A stretch of DNA of 64,000 bases from Saprospiraceae bacterium. GTDB lineage: Bacteria > Bacteroidota > Bacteroidia > Chitinophagales > Saprospiraceae. The position numbers and the translations under genes were made by a program. The stretch spans positions 1-64,000 of the forward strand of contig JAIPBL010000021.1 of the NCBI GenBank assembly GCA_021739645.1. Direction: 5' to 3'. Of this stretch, positions 35,501-46,200 are shown one piece after another. The notes under the pieces are model-generated. The model did no database searches. It had not been told where the DNA came from and saw only the letters and a program-made list of their open reading frames with translations. The first letter of the stretch is position 1. The number at the start of each line of letters is the position of its first letter.

Positions 35501-36808
35501 TGCCTACCAATAAGTTTCCTCGAACTGGCGAACAAAACCCTCCAACTTGGCGGCCTGCCGTACACTGGGCCGCTGCTGCCTTGCAGCTTTGACAGCACAT
35601 TGATACTAAACTACAACTCCCTGCCGACCATGGGCTTACTGGGGCCATATATTGTCCAGTCGTGGAGCATAAACGGCATCCCATTCACAGGCGTGTTCAA
35701 CACCATACAGGAGTTGGCAGACTTGATGAACACCTGGGACCCGACCGGGAATTGGGTGGTCATTTTAGACCCAATTAACAGCATAAATGTGATTCAGGGC
35801 GGCAACCCGACGAACGTTTACAGCGCCATGTCGGTGGAGCAGCAACTGACGAGTGTGGTAGTGTCGCTTGGCATAAACACCATCACCGTACCGACTGGCG
35901 TGGCGATTGAAGTACCGCTTGGCGGCTACTTGTTAACCATCACGGACACGGTAACGCTTTGCAGCGAAACGGCCATCGTGGAACTGGTCTGCATCACCTC
36001 TGATGTGGTGGTGGATACCATTTTGGTGGGTACGCAAGATACTTTCTGTCTCAATCTATCGGATTTGGTGGGCAGTGTGGCAAGCGCCACAAATATTTGC
36101 CCCGGCTCCAATGGCCAGACCGTGACCTTCACGATTGACAGCAGCTTCTGCGTCATTTACCAAGGAAATGCACCGGGCTTCGACTCGGCCTGTGTGGTGG
36201 TTTGCGACGATGCGGGGCTTTGCGACACGACGTACTTTTTCATCACGGTGAACGTGACGAACGACTCGCTGCCGATAGCGGTGAACGACACCGGCAACCT
36301 CACAAGTCAAGGCGACCCCACGGTCATTCAGGTTTTGGCCAATGACACGGTGCAGTTCCTGCTGACGGTTAGCATCGTTGACCAACCAGCTAACGGAGCA
36401 GCACAAGTTTTGCCGAATGGCTCCATCAACTACGTGCCCAACCAGGACTACTGCAACGAGGCAGTCCCCGACAGTTTCACATACGCCATTTGCAACCCAT
36501 TTGGATGTGACACGGCCACCGTGCATGTCACGGTGCTTTGCTCAGAGTTGGAGATTTTCGAGGCATTTTCGCCGAACGGCGACGGGAAAAACGAGACTTT
36601 CAAAATCAACGGACTTCAGGATTGGCCGAACCACCACTTGCGTGTTTACAGCCGCTGGGGTACGCTGGTGTATGAGGCCACAAATTACGTAAGTGACTGG
36701 GAAGGCACCTGGAAGGACAAGAATTTGCCGGATGGCACCTACTTCTACATTTTGGAACTAGGTGATGGTGGCGGCACCAAACGGGGGTACGTGGTGATTT
36801 TGAGGTAA
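29513..36808 (+). CDS. Giant surface protein with type B (gliding-associated) T9SS domain
   Basis: A 2431-residue exported protein. A signal peptide follows the second in-frame ATG at 29558 (MKSVKSFSFYAAVLTAALCL, ending near ARA); the annotated ATG adds 15 residues. Order: Ig/PKD-like domain (about 60-125); six SprB-like repeats (about 135-615); a region about 700-2250 in which a 'GPYxVxSWxxNG...NTWDPxGNW' unit appears four times, alternating with Cys-rich 'DTVYL...CVVxCD...VCDTT' domains; a cadherin-like domain (about 2260-2340, 'VLANDT', 'QPANGAAQVLPNGSINYVPN'); and a C-terminal domain with AFSPNGDGKNETFKI, 'VYSRWGTLVYEA' and 'LPDGTYFYILEL', the CHU_C/type B T9SS signal. It is probably a cell-surface adhesin held on the outside. 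Two hairpins follow the stop. Confidence 0.92.
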   Translation: MENSIEHFEQTPNKHMKSVKSFSFYAAVLTAALCLSGLTARADSFLEGNAPNWLKPWAVSAGLDVSICLGDSTQLQATGANSYTWAPAIGLSCTNCPNPVASPTVTTTYFVTGDDGTMDEVVVKVLVPPVILNIILNDPTDCNLPNGSIAISMVGLGSYEYSIDGGAVWQNSGIFTALPPGNYAIRVRGSNGICEISGGSYTLVAPPAPLNLSVLANDPTFCDVPNGSIVISASGGISPLEYSIDNGQTWLQQNVFQSLTSGNYQIKVRNGNGTCETSGGSFMLTGSPDEAIIADIFTASPTNCNAQDGLITVIVSNDGGQFEFSINGGISYHPNNSFAGLDEGVYHIFVRRTDGTCAKSGGYFTLTSPNRPTIYGVSKVNPLSCGGQNGNITILAFGPSTLQFSVDGGQTWFGSNVFSNLPASTYSVVVRNDDGSCVTAGGTVTLTEPGPPVISHVNATNPSDCGLTNGSIIIVASGVGQLEYSIDNGIAWQQASVFNNLAEGDYQVKVQYVGGGCPVSYGSNPIVLDAPGAPPVISAINTMQPSACGVTDGSISIVASASGPLSYSINGGNSFQTFNVFNSLGAGDYQIVVKLTNGNCSTAGTANLFYSGCTDTIQVTIPWNINTDYCIDPAVFNNLGTITSAVFLDVGNALTVAGANINQNCLTLSPSPGFTGLSPDLICVVHCFNNSTTICDTTYLQVTVEGVVICDDVFSTDSVSISYTGNPTNYCVPVPLTDLLGFELYLNGAPLVSPFACDFEPTTAYSFTFLPGAGFSGPYSLDSWSVNGNSYAGYFNDANELLALMLAFDPNGNWQINLSTGLIYGGDQNANYGDMEVTHIPSGSTTVLNTNTTFLPTGFTVGLADPGVSVLVVQNPVDGCADTLYINAILYPITTDTVYLTTNVNIPTASTCLDGSELPGGLIVNVGYCGGPSNGSAPLTSPECVYYIPNLNFAGQDEFCMVVCDGGFPQVCDTTIFIVNVLPENDTVYLTIPIGETSVDTCLGNFVIELPGSVTSADFIGINTSEITGTLNGNCLTFNSTGTFFGTTTVCVSFCSGGVCDENTFIVTIVPPVICEEIFDQNTLSFATPTPDNFFCIPIPIGEIFNYNVTLDSNPVPQTFTPCGFDFLTVYSYANLPGGPYNVDAWTANGTLHSGPIADINALVAMMNTWDADGNWVLNTTTQTIQGGQGGTYSDLVITPLGGAPQTFTANLVQFPLGSQMAISGYGNHEVIVTAANGCADTVQVEFVQHLVSTDTLVFNTPPNTAVTQICGNTSELIGNLFSISFCGVPSNGGFVPTSATCFTYTPNLGFIGADSACVVFCDDNFPTVCDTFVFIINVQPVPDTVYVDAPGTMPFDTCLNSSVLQLPGILTSSSICGANANEVTLTLTGNCVTIDLEDNFIGSTTACVVHCDDSTPQVCDTTYLVITSNGMPPPCPEIFNPDNILLPLQNGVGEVCLPIAPAQIVDFLVTIDGLPYNGALTPCNMDQVVIYFFGQVSGQGANGPYSVSWQANGQNFSSVVQNMQELVNQLNTWDPAGNWIIEPQTYSLISTNINGVYGNLIITHIATGILSTIAPNFNSVPFGTAVQISGAGPHEIIVENQVDGCSDTLTINALNGVGQLDIFTLEDVPSNVSCIDTMGLPGNFQSMTVCETPQNGTISIVGNCFTYNPAPGFVGTNTGCMVVCDNLGNCDTTLLNITVAPLCSMFDIFPDTTAQIQVIDCADIAAYCTPILLDSIGNYGVLDNGFPYAGNFVVCNGQFAQIALDTGFHEVIFVQMNTGCQDTLYANVSCSSNDGCGISALSPLTIDVDDCAATTQFCVSVSVLDLPNFLITDNGAAFGGTIGICDLNGTTVGMTLDTGMHMLILADTVKGCADTFLVNVLCTIIEDVTVDTTVAEGDSLVLCLGDFGYQAALIDSVTSVCTGNGNTSFSIDPTIWCITFYGDAVGLDTACFLVSVGDTSAIFTVNIEVTTPCPVFIPGGILATGVPCSVDTGLICLPISFLELANKTLQLGGLPYTGPLLPCSFDSTLILNYNSLPTMGLLGPYIVQSWSINGIPFTGVFNTIQELADLMNTWDPTGNWVVILDPINSINVIQGGNPTNVYSAMSVEQQLTSVVVSLGINTITVPTGVAIEVPLGGYLLTITDTVTLCSETAIVELVCITSDVVVDTILVGTQDTFCLNLSDLVGSVASATNICPGSNGQTVTFTIDSSFCVIYQGNAPGFDSACVVVCDDAGLCDTTYFFITVNVTNDSLPIAVNDTGNLTSQGDPTVIQVLANDTVQFLLTVSIVDQPANGAAQVLPNGSINYVPNQDYCNEAVPDSFTYAICNPFGCDTATVHVTVLCSELEIFEAFSPNGDGKNETFKINGLQDWPNHHLRVYSRWGTLVYEATNYVSDWEGTWKDKNLPDGTYFYILELGDGGGTKRGYVVILR
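29912..31350 (+). repeat. Six SprB-like repeats (~78 aa)
   Basis: Each unit has 'N-P-(T/S)-x-C-x-x-x-(N/D)-G-x-I-x-I' at its start, 'L-(E/Q)-(Y/F)-S-(I/V)-(D/N)-(N/G)-G-x-x-(W/Y)' in the middle and 'L-x-x-G-x-Y-x-(I/V)-x-V' near its end. The copies are diverged at DNA level. Confidence 0.8.
31625..36030 (+). repeat. Four long and two short copies of an unnamed surface module
   Basis: Long copies start near 31630, 32730, 33813 and 35428 and contain 'MLAFDPNGNW', 'MNTWDADGNW', 'LNTWDPAGNW' and 'MNTWDPTGNW'. Short copies near 34675-34880 and 34940-35160 have the same first and last parts ('NYGVLDNGFPYAG..C' and 'GFHEVIF..GCQDTLYANV') but lack the middle of about 95 residues. Confidence 0.75.
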
Positions 36809-36827
36809 AAAAACACCAACTTTGGCT

Positions 36828-36860
36828 AGTTAGGAGGTAATTTCAAGTTACCTCCTAACT
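36828..36860 (+). terminator. First of two tandem hairpins after the 2431-aa gene
   Basis: Perfect 13-base arms AGTTAGGAGGTAA and TTACCTCCTAACT around the loop TTTCAAG, 20 bases after the stop. A T-run is lacking; the second hairpin follows 9 bases later. Confidence 0.65.
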
Positions 36861-36869
36861 TCTTACCGA

Positions 36870-36908
36870 GCGGTCGGGCTTCCCAAGTGGAAAGCCCGGC
36901 CGCTTTTT
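36870..36908 (+). terminator. Rho-independent terminator (second hairpin)
   Basis: Arms GCGGTCGGGCTT (36870-36881) and AAGCCCGGCCGC (36892-36903) with one G-T pair and a 10-base loop, followed by TTTTT and further T-rich sequence. Confidence 0.88.
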
Positions 36909-37232
36909 GTTTTTGGACTAAAAAAACTGACGCAGCAGCCAAGGCCAGTCCATGGTAAGGTCTGGTGTTTGGAATGATTTTGGATTCAAAAGCTGTTGGC
37001 GAAATTGAATTGTTTAATTGTTTGTCAATCTAAAAAAAAGCGGAAGCTGATTTTTGGAGCTAAGATGCTGACAACCACATTTTTACGTAAATTTTTTGCC
37101 TCACTAGCAATCCCCTCTTTTATACTTCCCCCTTCGTTTGGTTTCCCTACTCATTTGTGCAATGTCCAGGGAGTGAACATTTTTTATAAAACCTTGGCTT
37201 GCCATTACTTAAACTGAACAAGCGTCACTCCA
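36909..37232. other. Spacer before the 5275-aa gene
   Basis: This stretch of 324 bases contains no convincing gene. It should hold the promoter of the next gene but I find no clear -33/-7 pair. Confidence 0.45.
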
Positions 37233-40200
37233 ATGAGAATACATAAACACAAAACCTACCTAGCAACCATTGCCCTTGGACTTTTTCTCTTTGGGGCAAA
37301 TGCATCGGCCATGCCGTTTGCTGAAAAATCCTTTGGTAAACTCAAGAATAATGTGAGCCAGCTCCTGAAGGTGAATGGGTACAAAATAGCTGTATTTGTA
37401 TTGCCACCAGCACCACCTAGCTCCATCTCTGTAGCCGTAAATGCCAGCAGTGACGATGCCGAGGAAAACTTCTCCAGCGGGTCTGTGTCCTTGACCAGCA
37501 GCGACATCGAACTGGTGCAGGACGGCAGTGCCAACCAACAAAGCGGGATGCGCTTCAACACCATCGCCATACCAAAAGGTGCTACCATCACGAGTGCATA
37601 CATCGAGTTTACGGCCAAAGCTGCCAATACGGGCGCACTGACGCTGACGCTCAGTGGCCAGGCCATTGATAATGCTCCTTCATTCACGTCGAGTGCTGGT
37701 AACATATCTTCGAGGACGAAAACTACAGCTACCGTTTCTTGGAGTCCCGCTGATTGGAACACCATTGGCCAGACTTACCAAACATCGAGTATCACTTCAA
37801 TTGTACAGGAAATAGTGAACCGCTCAGGCTGGGCCAGTGGCAACAGCATGGTCATCATGGCCACCGGGCCAACCACTGCCACCCGCACAGCACAGTCTTA
37901 CGACGGTGTGCCTGCGTCTGCACCCACCTTGGTGGTGAACTTTACCACCGCATCGCCTGAAATCTGCAACAACGGCATTGACGACGACGGCGACGGCCTC
38001 ATTGACTGCGCTGATTCGGACTGTTCTTTCATAACCAACAACGAGTTTAACAATGGTGTAACTGGCTGGGAACTGTATGTGCAAAGTGGCAACACTGCCA
38101 CCCGCAGTGTGGACAATACCAGCCAACTTTCCGGGGTGAACAGCGGATTTACCAACATCACCGCCGCCAGCGGCACCGATTGGCATATACAATTTGTACA
38201 AACAGGTAAAAGCATAACGGCTGGTAAAACCTACAATGTCACCTTCCAGGCAAAGGCGGTTGCAAACAGGAACATCAGTGTGATGCTGCAACTTGGCCAA
38301 TCACCTTGGACTAGCTATTGGTACCAGCCAGTTGCGCTCACGACAACAGGTCAGACATTTTCGTACAACTTTCAGGTGAATACCACCATTGCCGGAAACA
38401 TCGGCTTGTATTTCAATTTGGGTGAATCAAACGCCAACGTATGGTTGGACAAGATTTCTTTCAGTGAAATTTGCACTGTCCCGGAAAACTGCAGCAACGG
38501 CATAGACGACGATGGTGACGGTTTGATTGATAACGATGACCCTGATTGCCAAGTTTATTTGCCAGGTGGGGTGGCTGGTGCCACCCTTTGGCTGAAGGCC
38601 AACGTAGGCGCCGGAACCACCGCGGAAGGGGCTACTGTCAGTAATTGGCAAGACCTATCAGGGGCAGGCAACAACGCCACCACAGCATTAAACCCCGGAT
38701 GGACCAATCCCGGCCTCAACCCTCCTGTTTACAGAGCAGGCACTTCGGCCTTGGGAATTAACTTCAACCCATCCATTGATTTTTCGGGCGACAAATCATT
38801 GGACGGTTTGGCAGGCCTTTCCCCAAAACAAGTATTTGCGGTATTTAAAAATCCGACATCGGGGAAAGACCTCATAGGCTTTGATGATGCTGATGGTGGA
38901 GGTGGTGGTGCTCAATCTGCCTTGATATATTGGGCAACTCAGCTACAAATGCAAGCCAGAAACACCACCGGCAATAATTATTTCGGAGCGTATTTATTTC
39001 ACAGTGCTCCGGCCACCCAGCCCCTGATTTTTGATGGCCAGCATATCACCAGCACAACAGGAAGTCTGCTGCTGAATGGTGGCACGACCACTACGGCGTC
39101 TAATTTCGGTACTCCTCCCGCTCCATTTACAGGTGGCTATCGGCTCAATAAAAGCAGTGACAACCAGTATCCTGCTAACGGGCAAATAGCCGAGGTCATT
39201 TCTTTCAACACCAACCTCAGCACCACGAACCGACAAAAAGTAACCTCCTATTTAGGCTTGAAGTATGGCATTACTTTGTCCCACAACTATTTGAATTCCG
39301 CAGGAGCGACCATCTATAATGTCTCTACGTATGGGAACAATATCGGCGGAATAGGTAGGGACGGGGCCTCTTCACTCTATCAGAAACAGTCAAGGTCAGT
39401 GAACGCAGGGTTGCAGGTAGTGATTGGAAACGACAACACCATTGCCTCCGATAATGCCGCCAACTTCAGTGAATTCCAGATTGACAATTCGGCCCTCGTC
39501 TGGGGCGACAATGCCGGTTCGGTGGCAGCTTGGACTGCCACTGGTGCTCCCATTGGAACACAGATTGTGGCCCGCACTTGGAAAGTTCAGGAAACGGGTA
39601 TAGTTGGCTACGTGAAAATACAGGTAGCCGACAACAGTGGCACCAACGGATTGCCAAACGAAGGGACGAACCCCGTTTCCCTGTTGGTAGATGCCGATGG
39701 CAATTTTGCCGCAGGCGCCACTTTGGTGCCCATGACCCTGAACGGAACCAATTGGGAAGCAAACGTGAACCTCACCAACGGGCAGTATTTTACATTTGGC
39801 ATGGGTTGTACCATTTCACTTGCAAGCTCACAAGTGAACGTGACACCATGTTATGGTGCTTCCAATGGCGCTATCAACCTTTCGCCATCGGGTGGCATTG
39901 CTCCTTACACTTATACCTGGTCGGACATTGGCAGCACGGGCAACTTTCAAAACCGTACCGGGCTTGCCGCCGGAGATTACAAAGTGGTGGTGACCGATGC
40001 AGCAGCTTGTGCAGCAGTCGCCTATTTCACCATCACCCAACCCGTTGCTATCACACTTTCTGGGGCAGTAAGCAATGCAGTTCCTGCAGGTTCCTCCAAT
40101 GGGGCGATAGACTTGACGGTGACGAATGGTGCTTCACCCTTTGCCTATGCCTGGAGCGCTAGCAGTGGAGGTGTGGTACCTTCCGGGCAGGCCAGCGGCC

Positions 40201-43200
40201 AGGATTTAACCGGAATAGTAGCAGGTACTTACAAGGTGATAGTTACCGATGCTGGCTCTTGTACTATTTCGGCTACTTATTCTGTACAAAATTCCGTAAC
40301 CAAACAGCTCTACCTATCCGATCCCTCGCAGGCGCTCGACCGGGTGGATCCTGTGGCAACTGCAGATGGGACTACTGCGACCACATCGGTGATTTCGGGT
40401 GTTGGCGGTGGGACACCAACAACAGTTACGCTTGATGTTTTAGCTGATTCTGATGTGGATCAGGCGGCGGCCTACACAAATTGGGGAAACTGTACGGTCC
40501 TCGTTTTAAATGGCAGCAGTTCGGCTTTAGATCACCCGCTACTTAAATTTGATTTATCGGGCATTCCGGCGGATGCTATTATTTCATCAGCTACCATGAC
40601 ATTAGTAAGGATTGGCGGAGGAGCGACAGGCAGCAGTGGTAGTTCTTCAACGTCGGTAAATGTCAGTGCGCACCAAGTAACAAATGCATGGACAGAGGGA
40701 ACTGGGTCATGTAGCGGAGTTTCTGGCGTTGCAAACTGGACCCAACGGCAGACCGGTTCGAACTGGACAACGGCAGGGGGTGACTACAATCCCACCGCTG
40801 AGGCCACCTCTTCGGTAGCGGGTAGTGGTTCCTATTCATGGGATATTCCGAACATGGTGCAAAACTGGATTAATACTCCTTCCAATAACCAAGGTGTGTT
40901 GTTAAAAATGGTGACCGAACCCACGGCTTTTTATAAGCAGTTTGCCAGTAGGGAGAATTCAACCGTTGCAAATCGCCCAAAACTAACCATTACCTACACG
41001 CTTCCCAATAATTCTTCCACCACTTTCACCCAAAACCCGGTGCTTTGCAGCCCGCTCCAAATGCCCGCCGGAGGGGCAGTAGCGGTTAAAACTTATTTGT
41101 CAAATATTGTCGGAATCACAAGTTCGATTTCTGTCGCTTCCACCTCTAACGGATCCAGCGCATCGGTTGCAAGTGGCGGAACGTTGTCATTTTCCCACAC
41201 ACCCGGCACCGGCAGCAACCGGCTTCTATTGGTTTCGGTAGCAGTTGGCAACACTGGCGTAAGTGATGAAACCGCACCTGGAACCGTAACAGGTGTGACG
41301 TTCGGCGGTACTGCTATGACACTTGTAAATACCGTTTACAGTGGTTATGCAGTGCGCTCTTATATTTACCGTTTGCTCAACCCCACGGCTAATCCTTCTG
41401 CCAATGTTGTTATTACTATTGGAACAAAGACATCTGGTGTGATAGCCTCGGCAACTACCTTCAATGGAGTAAACCAAACCACTCCGTTTGGCACACCTGA
41501 AAGTTTCATTGCAAATGGCACAAATTATTTTGTTTCGGGCAATGTTTCTTCAGCGAGCGGAGAACTAGTGTATTCTACTGCTGCGGTTGATGAATACACG
41601 GGAGTGCAGCAAGGAATAAGCGTAGGTTCAGGCCAAACCGAATTGTGGAATAACAGTGGCTTTAACTGGGTGAGCGGTGCTTCAAGCACCAGTTTAGGTG
41701 CTTCGTCGGTAACGCTTACCTATAATTTTCTGGATTATGAAGATGGGTGCATGGCGGCTGTTTCAATTAAACCTGCTCCAGCACTTTCGACAATGCCAGT
41801 AAATCCGAATATTTCAGCAGTTTTGAAATATGGTTCAACAACAATTGCCACACTTACCAATCCTACTTACAACAGCAGTACCGGATTGTTAACATGGACC
41901 CAAACTTTGGGCAGCGCAGTTGCAATTCCTGCTGGACAGGCCATTTCACTGGTAGTTACAAACAATGAACCGGGGATTTCATTCAGAATAGCTTATGACA
42001 GCCAAACCAAGCCCTCGAAGATTGAACTCCCAGTTTCCACTTATATCGACATCAGCTCCTATGCGGTGTACGATGCCCCATACCCAGGCGGCAATATCAT
42101 CACGAACGCTGTTGGCGGCACTTATGTGTATCCCCGTGCCGTTGTGACCGACCCTTTCGGGTTCAGCGACATCACCGCCATGAACATCACCATCAATCCG
42201 CCGGGCACTACGGTGGCTGCCACTTCAGTCGCTACGTCGGATTGTACCCGGACGTACGAGTACACCTGGGTTACCCCATTCTCAGCGGGCACTTTTACCC
42301 TGCCTGCCACCGCAAAAGAAGGTTATGAAAACACGGTAACGGACGTGCAACCCCTGAGCTTTGACCTTTGCTCGCCTACTATCGGCACGCCCGTTTTTGC
42401 GCTCGGGGCGACTTCTTCCCGTTGTCAGGGAGCCGGCAGTGCCACTTATTCGGCCACTTCATCGAACACCACAGGCATCACTTACAGCCTTGATGCAGCA
42501 AGTTTGGCCGCAGGCAACACCATCAGTTCCGTGACAGGAGCAGTAACTTATGCTGTCGGATGGGGAGGCACCACCACCATCACCGCCACAGCGTCCGGTT
42601 GTGGTGGTCCAAAAACAGCCACCCATGTGGTCACAATTTCACCCATTGTGAACACGCCCATATTTGTTTTAGGTACAAGCTCGGTACGTTGCCAGGGAAC
42701 TGGCACGGTGACTTATACAGCCACGGCTACGAATACGACGGGCATCACCTACAGCCTCGATGCGACCAGCTTATCTGCTGGCAACTCCATCAACGCTTCC
42801 ACCGGGGTGGTCAACTATACTGCCGGTTGGTCGGGCACTTCCACTATTACGGCGAGTGCCGCAGGTTGCAGTGGGCCAAAAACCGCTACGCATACGGTCA
42901 CGCACACCTTGACGGTCGCCACGCCTGTTTTTGCTTTGGGGGCAACTTCCACCCGCTGCCAGAGTGGCGGTTCGGTGACCTATTCAGCTTCTGCTTCCAA
43001 CTCGACGGGTATCACCTACAGCCTCGATGCGGCCAGTGTTGCCGCAGGCAATGTCATCAATGCTTCCACTGGCGCTGTCACTTATGCAAGTGGTTGGAAC
43101 GGAACTTCGGTCATTACGACAAGTGCGGCTGGTTGCAATGGCCCAAAAACGGCCACCCATACGGTCACCATCACACCGAATGGAACGCTCACCTTTGCAT

Positions 43201-46200
43201 TGGGGGCTACTTCTTCCCGACCTGCTGGAAATGGGAATGTAACCTACACCGCTACCGCAAACAACGGAGGAAGTGTAAGCTATAGCTTGGATGCGACCAG
43301 TTTGGACGCAGGCCTTACCATCAACTCCAATACGGGCATGGTAAATTATACGCCTAGTTGGGTTGGTACCTCCATCATTACCGCCAGTGTTGCAGGTTGT
43401 GGCGGTACGCTAACTGCAACGCATAGTGCAAGCTCCGGCAATGTTTTCAAACAACTCTACCTCTCCGACCCTTCGCAGTCACTCGACCGGGTACACCCTG
43501 GCCTGGTTTCGCCAGTGGACAATACCACCGCTTCAACTTCTTACCTGTGTCAAGGTGCTGGTACCAGGGGGGCATTTAACTTGCCAACTGATATTTCCAA
43601 CCAATTAGGAGGAGATAACTCCCAGACACCTGACGTGGCGGTGTATGAGTCGGCAGGGACGGAAACCCTGCACATGGTGTTTATGGGCAAGGCTTCAGGT
43701 GCTTCCAAGAAAAACATTTATTATTCCTCCAAAACTGGAACTGGTGCTTGGAGTGCTCCAGACCTAATCAGCAACGATGGCTTCAATCAGGATGCCCTGG
43801 TTTATCCGTCAATAGCGGTGGATGCCAATAACAAAGCGCATGTGGTGTATGCACATAAAAACGGCGCAAGCGATTTGAAAATCAATATCTACTATGTCAC
43901 GAATGCCAGCGGTTCGTGGAGTTCGCCCGTGCGCATCAGTGATGATAGCTTTAACCAGGATGCAGCCACCCCTGAAATTGCGCTCGATGCAAACGGCAAA
44001 GCTTATGTGGTATATCAACACAAAAGCGGAAGTGATGCAAGGAAAAATATCTACTATGTGACCAATGCCAGTGGCTCGTGGAGCTCCGCTGTGCGTATCA
44101 GCAACGATGGTTTCGCCCAAGATGTGAAGGATAATCCTGCCATTGCTGTGGATGCCTCGAACAAGGCCCATGTTGTCTTTGCCCATAAAAACGGAGCAAG
44201 TGATGCAAAAATCAACATCTATTATGTGACCAATACCAGCGGCTCCTGGAGTTCTGCGGCCCGCATCAGCGATGATGGTTTCGCCCAGGATGCGCAGCCA
44301 AACCCTTCCATTGCTTTGGACGAGAATGGCAAACCACATGCTGTCTTTGCCCATAAAAACGGAGCAAGTGATGCAAAAATCAATATCTATTACACGAACA
44401 AGACGAGTGGCTCCTGGAGTACGCCCGTAAATTTGAGCAATGATATAAATGTACAAGATTCCAAGAACCCAGATTTGTCCATCAGCAGTTGTACCGGTAT
44501 TGTGAGGGTGGTCTTTGCCAATGAAGGTAAAAACATTTTTTACACCGAAAATTCAGGGTCAGGCAGTAGTTGGACAACCCTGTTAGACCTCAACCCAACT
44601 ACCCCGACCAAGACCGATAGTGGGGAAAATCCTGCAATTGCCATATCCGGCTCAATGGCACATGTTGTTTTTGAGGACAAGCATATTTCTTTGGGTGACA
44701 AATTGGACGTTTGGCAGGTCAGCGCCCCGCTGCCCCCGGCTACTTCCTTGGCGACCACTACTTTCACGCAAACACCTGCGATGTGCAGCCCGTTGACCAT
44801 CAAGGCCGGACAGCCAATCACTGTCACCAACTACGTCAGCATCGTTAGCGGCTCCATGCCAGCTTCGCCCAACATCACAGCGGTGTTGAAGTATGGTGCT
44901 TCCAATATCATCACCCTCAGCAGCCCAACTTACAGCGGTGGGCTTTTGGCCTGGACAGGTACGCTCCTCAGCGATGTTGCGGTGCCGGCAGGGCAGGCGA
45001 TTGTTTTGGAAATCACGACCTCACAAGCTGGGGTTTCCTTTAAAATAGATTTCGATAGCCAGGCGAAGCCTTCGAAGATTGATTTGCCCGTTTCTACTTT
45101 CATTGACATCAGTTCTTATGCGGTTTATAATGCCGCTTATCCGGGTGGCAGCATCATACTGAGTACCACTACCGGAACGACGGTTTATCCCCGAGCCGTG
45201 GTGACCGACCCGTTTGGCTTCGCTGATATTACGGCGATGAACATCACCATCACCCCGCCGAACACGACGGTTGCGGCTACTTCAGTAGCCACTGCAGGTT
45301 GCACCCGGACCTATCAGTATACCTGGAACACAACGGGATTGGGTGGTACCTACTCGCTTCCTGCCACGGCCAAAGAAGGGTACGAGAACGCCGTTTCCGA
45401 TTTGTTGGCGTTGAGTTTCGACATTTGTTCACCAGCCATTGGAACCCCTGTTTTTGCAATGGGGGCAACTTCTGCACGCTGCCAAAGTGCAGGTACAGTA
45501 ACTTACACGGCCACCTCCACGAATTCAACTGGGATGACTTACAGCCTTGATGCGGCCAGTTTGGCTTTTGGCAACACTATCAATGCCGCCACAGGTGCGG
45601 TTTCTTATGTGGCAGGATGGTCGGGGACTTCGGTCATCACTGCCAGTGCGGCAGGCTGCGGCGGCCCCAAAACCTCGACGCATTCAGTGACCATGACCAC
45701 AACTGTTGGTACACCTGTGTTCACTTTGGGAGCAAGTTCGTATCGTTGCCAAGCTGCTGGGACCGTGACATACACGGCATCGGCCACCAATTCTTCGGGC
45801 ATTACCTACAGCCTCGACGCAACAAGTTTGGGCGGTGGCAACACCATCAACGCTTCAACCGGGGTGGTAACCTATTCGGCTGGTTGGTTTGGCACGACCA
45901 CCGTTACGGCCAGTGCCGCCGGATGTAATGGGCCAGCCCTCGCCACGCATACGGTAACAGTTGCCAATGCGGTCGGGACGCCGGTGTTTGCTTTGGGGGC
46001 GAGTTCCGGGCGCTGTGGAGGAGGTGTATTTTTTTACACCGCAACGGCGACCTATTCAACGGGCATCACCTACAGCCTCGATGCGGCCAGTTTGGCAGGT
46101 GGCAATTCGATTAACTCCTCCACGGGGCAGGTCACATTTGCGGCTTCCTGGATGAGTGCTTCCACGATTACGGCCACGGCAAGTGGCTGCAGCGGGCCGA

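Noticed and set aside
36996-37217. 73-aa frame before the 5275-aa gene
   Set aside because: It has low-quality composition and no homology I recognise; it lies in the presumed promoter region.
43770-44460. Regular direct repeats considered as a CRISPR array
   Set aside because: The repeats are about 165 bases, in frame and coding for sialidase-like units; no short repeat-spacer pattern exists here or elsewhere in the window.
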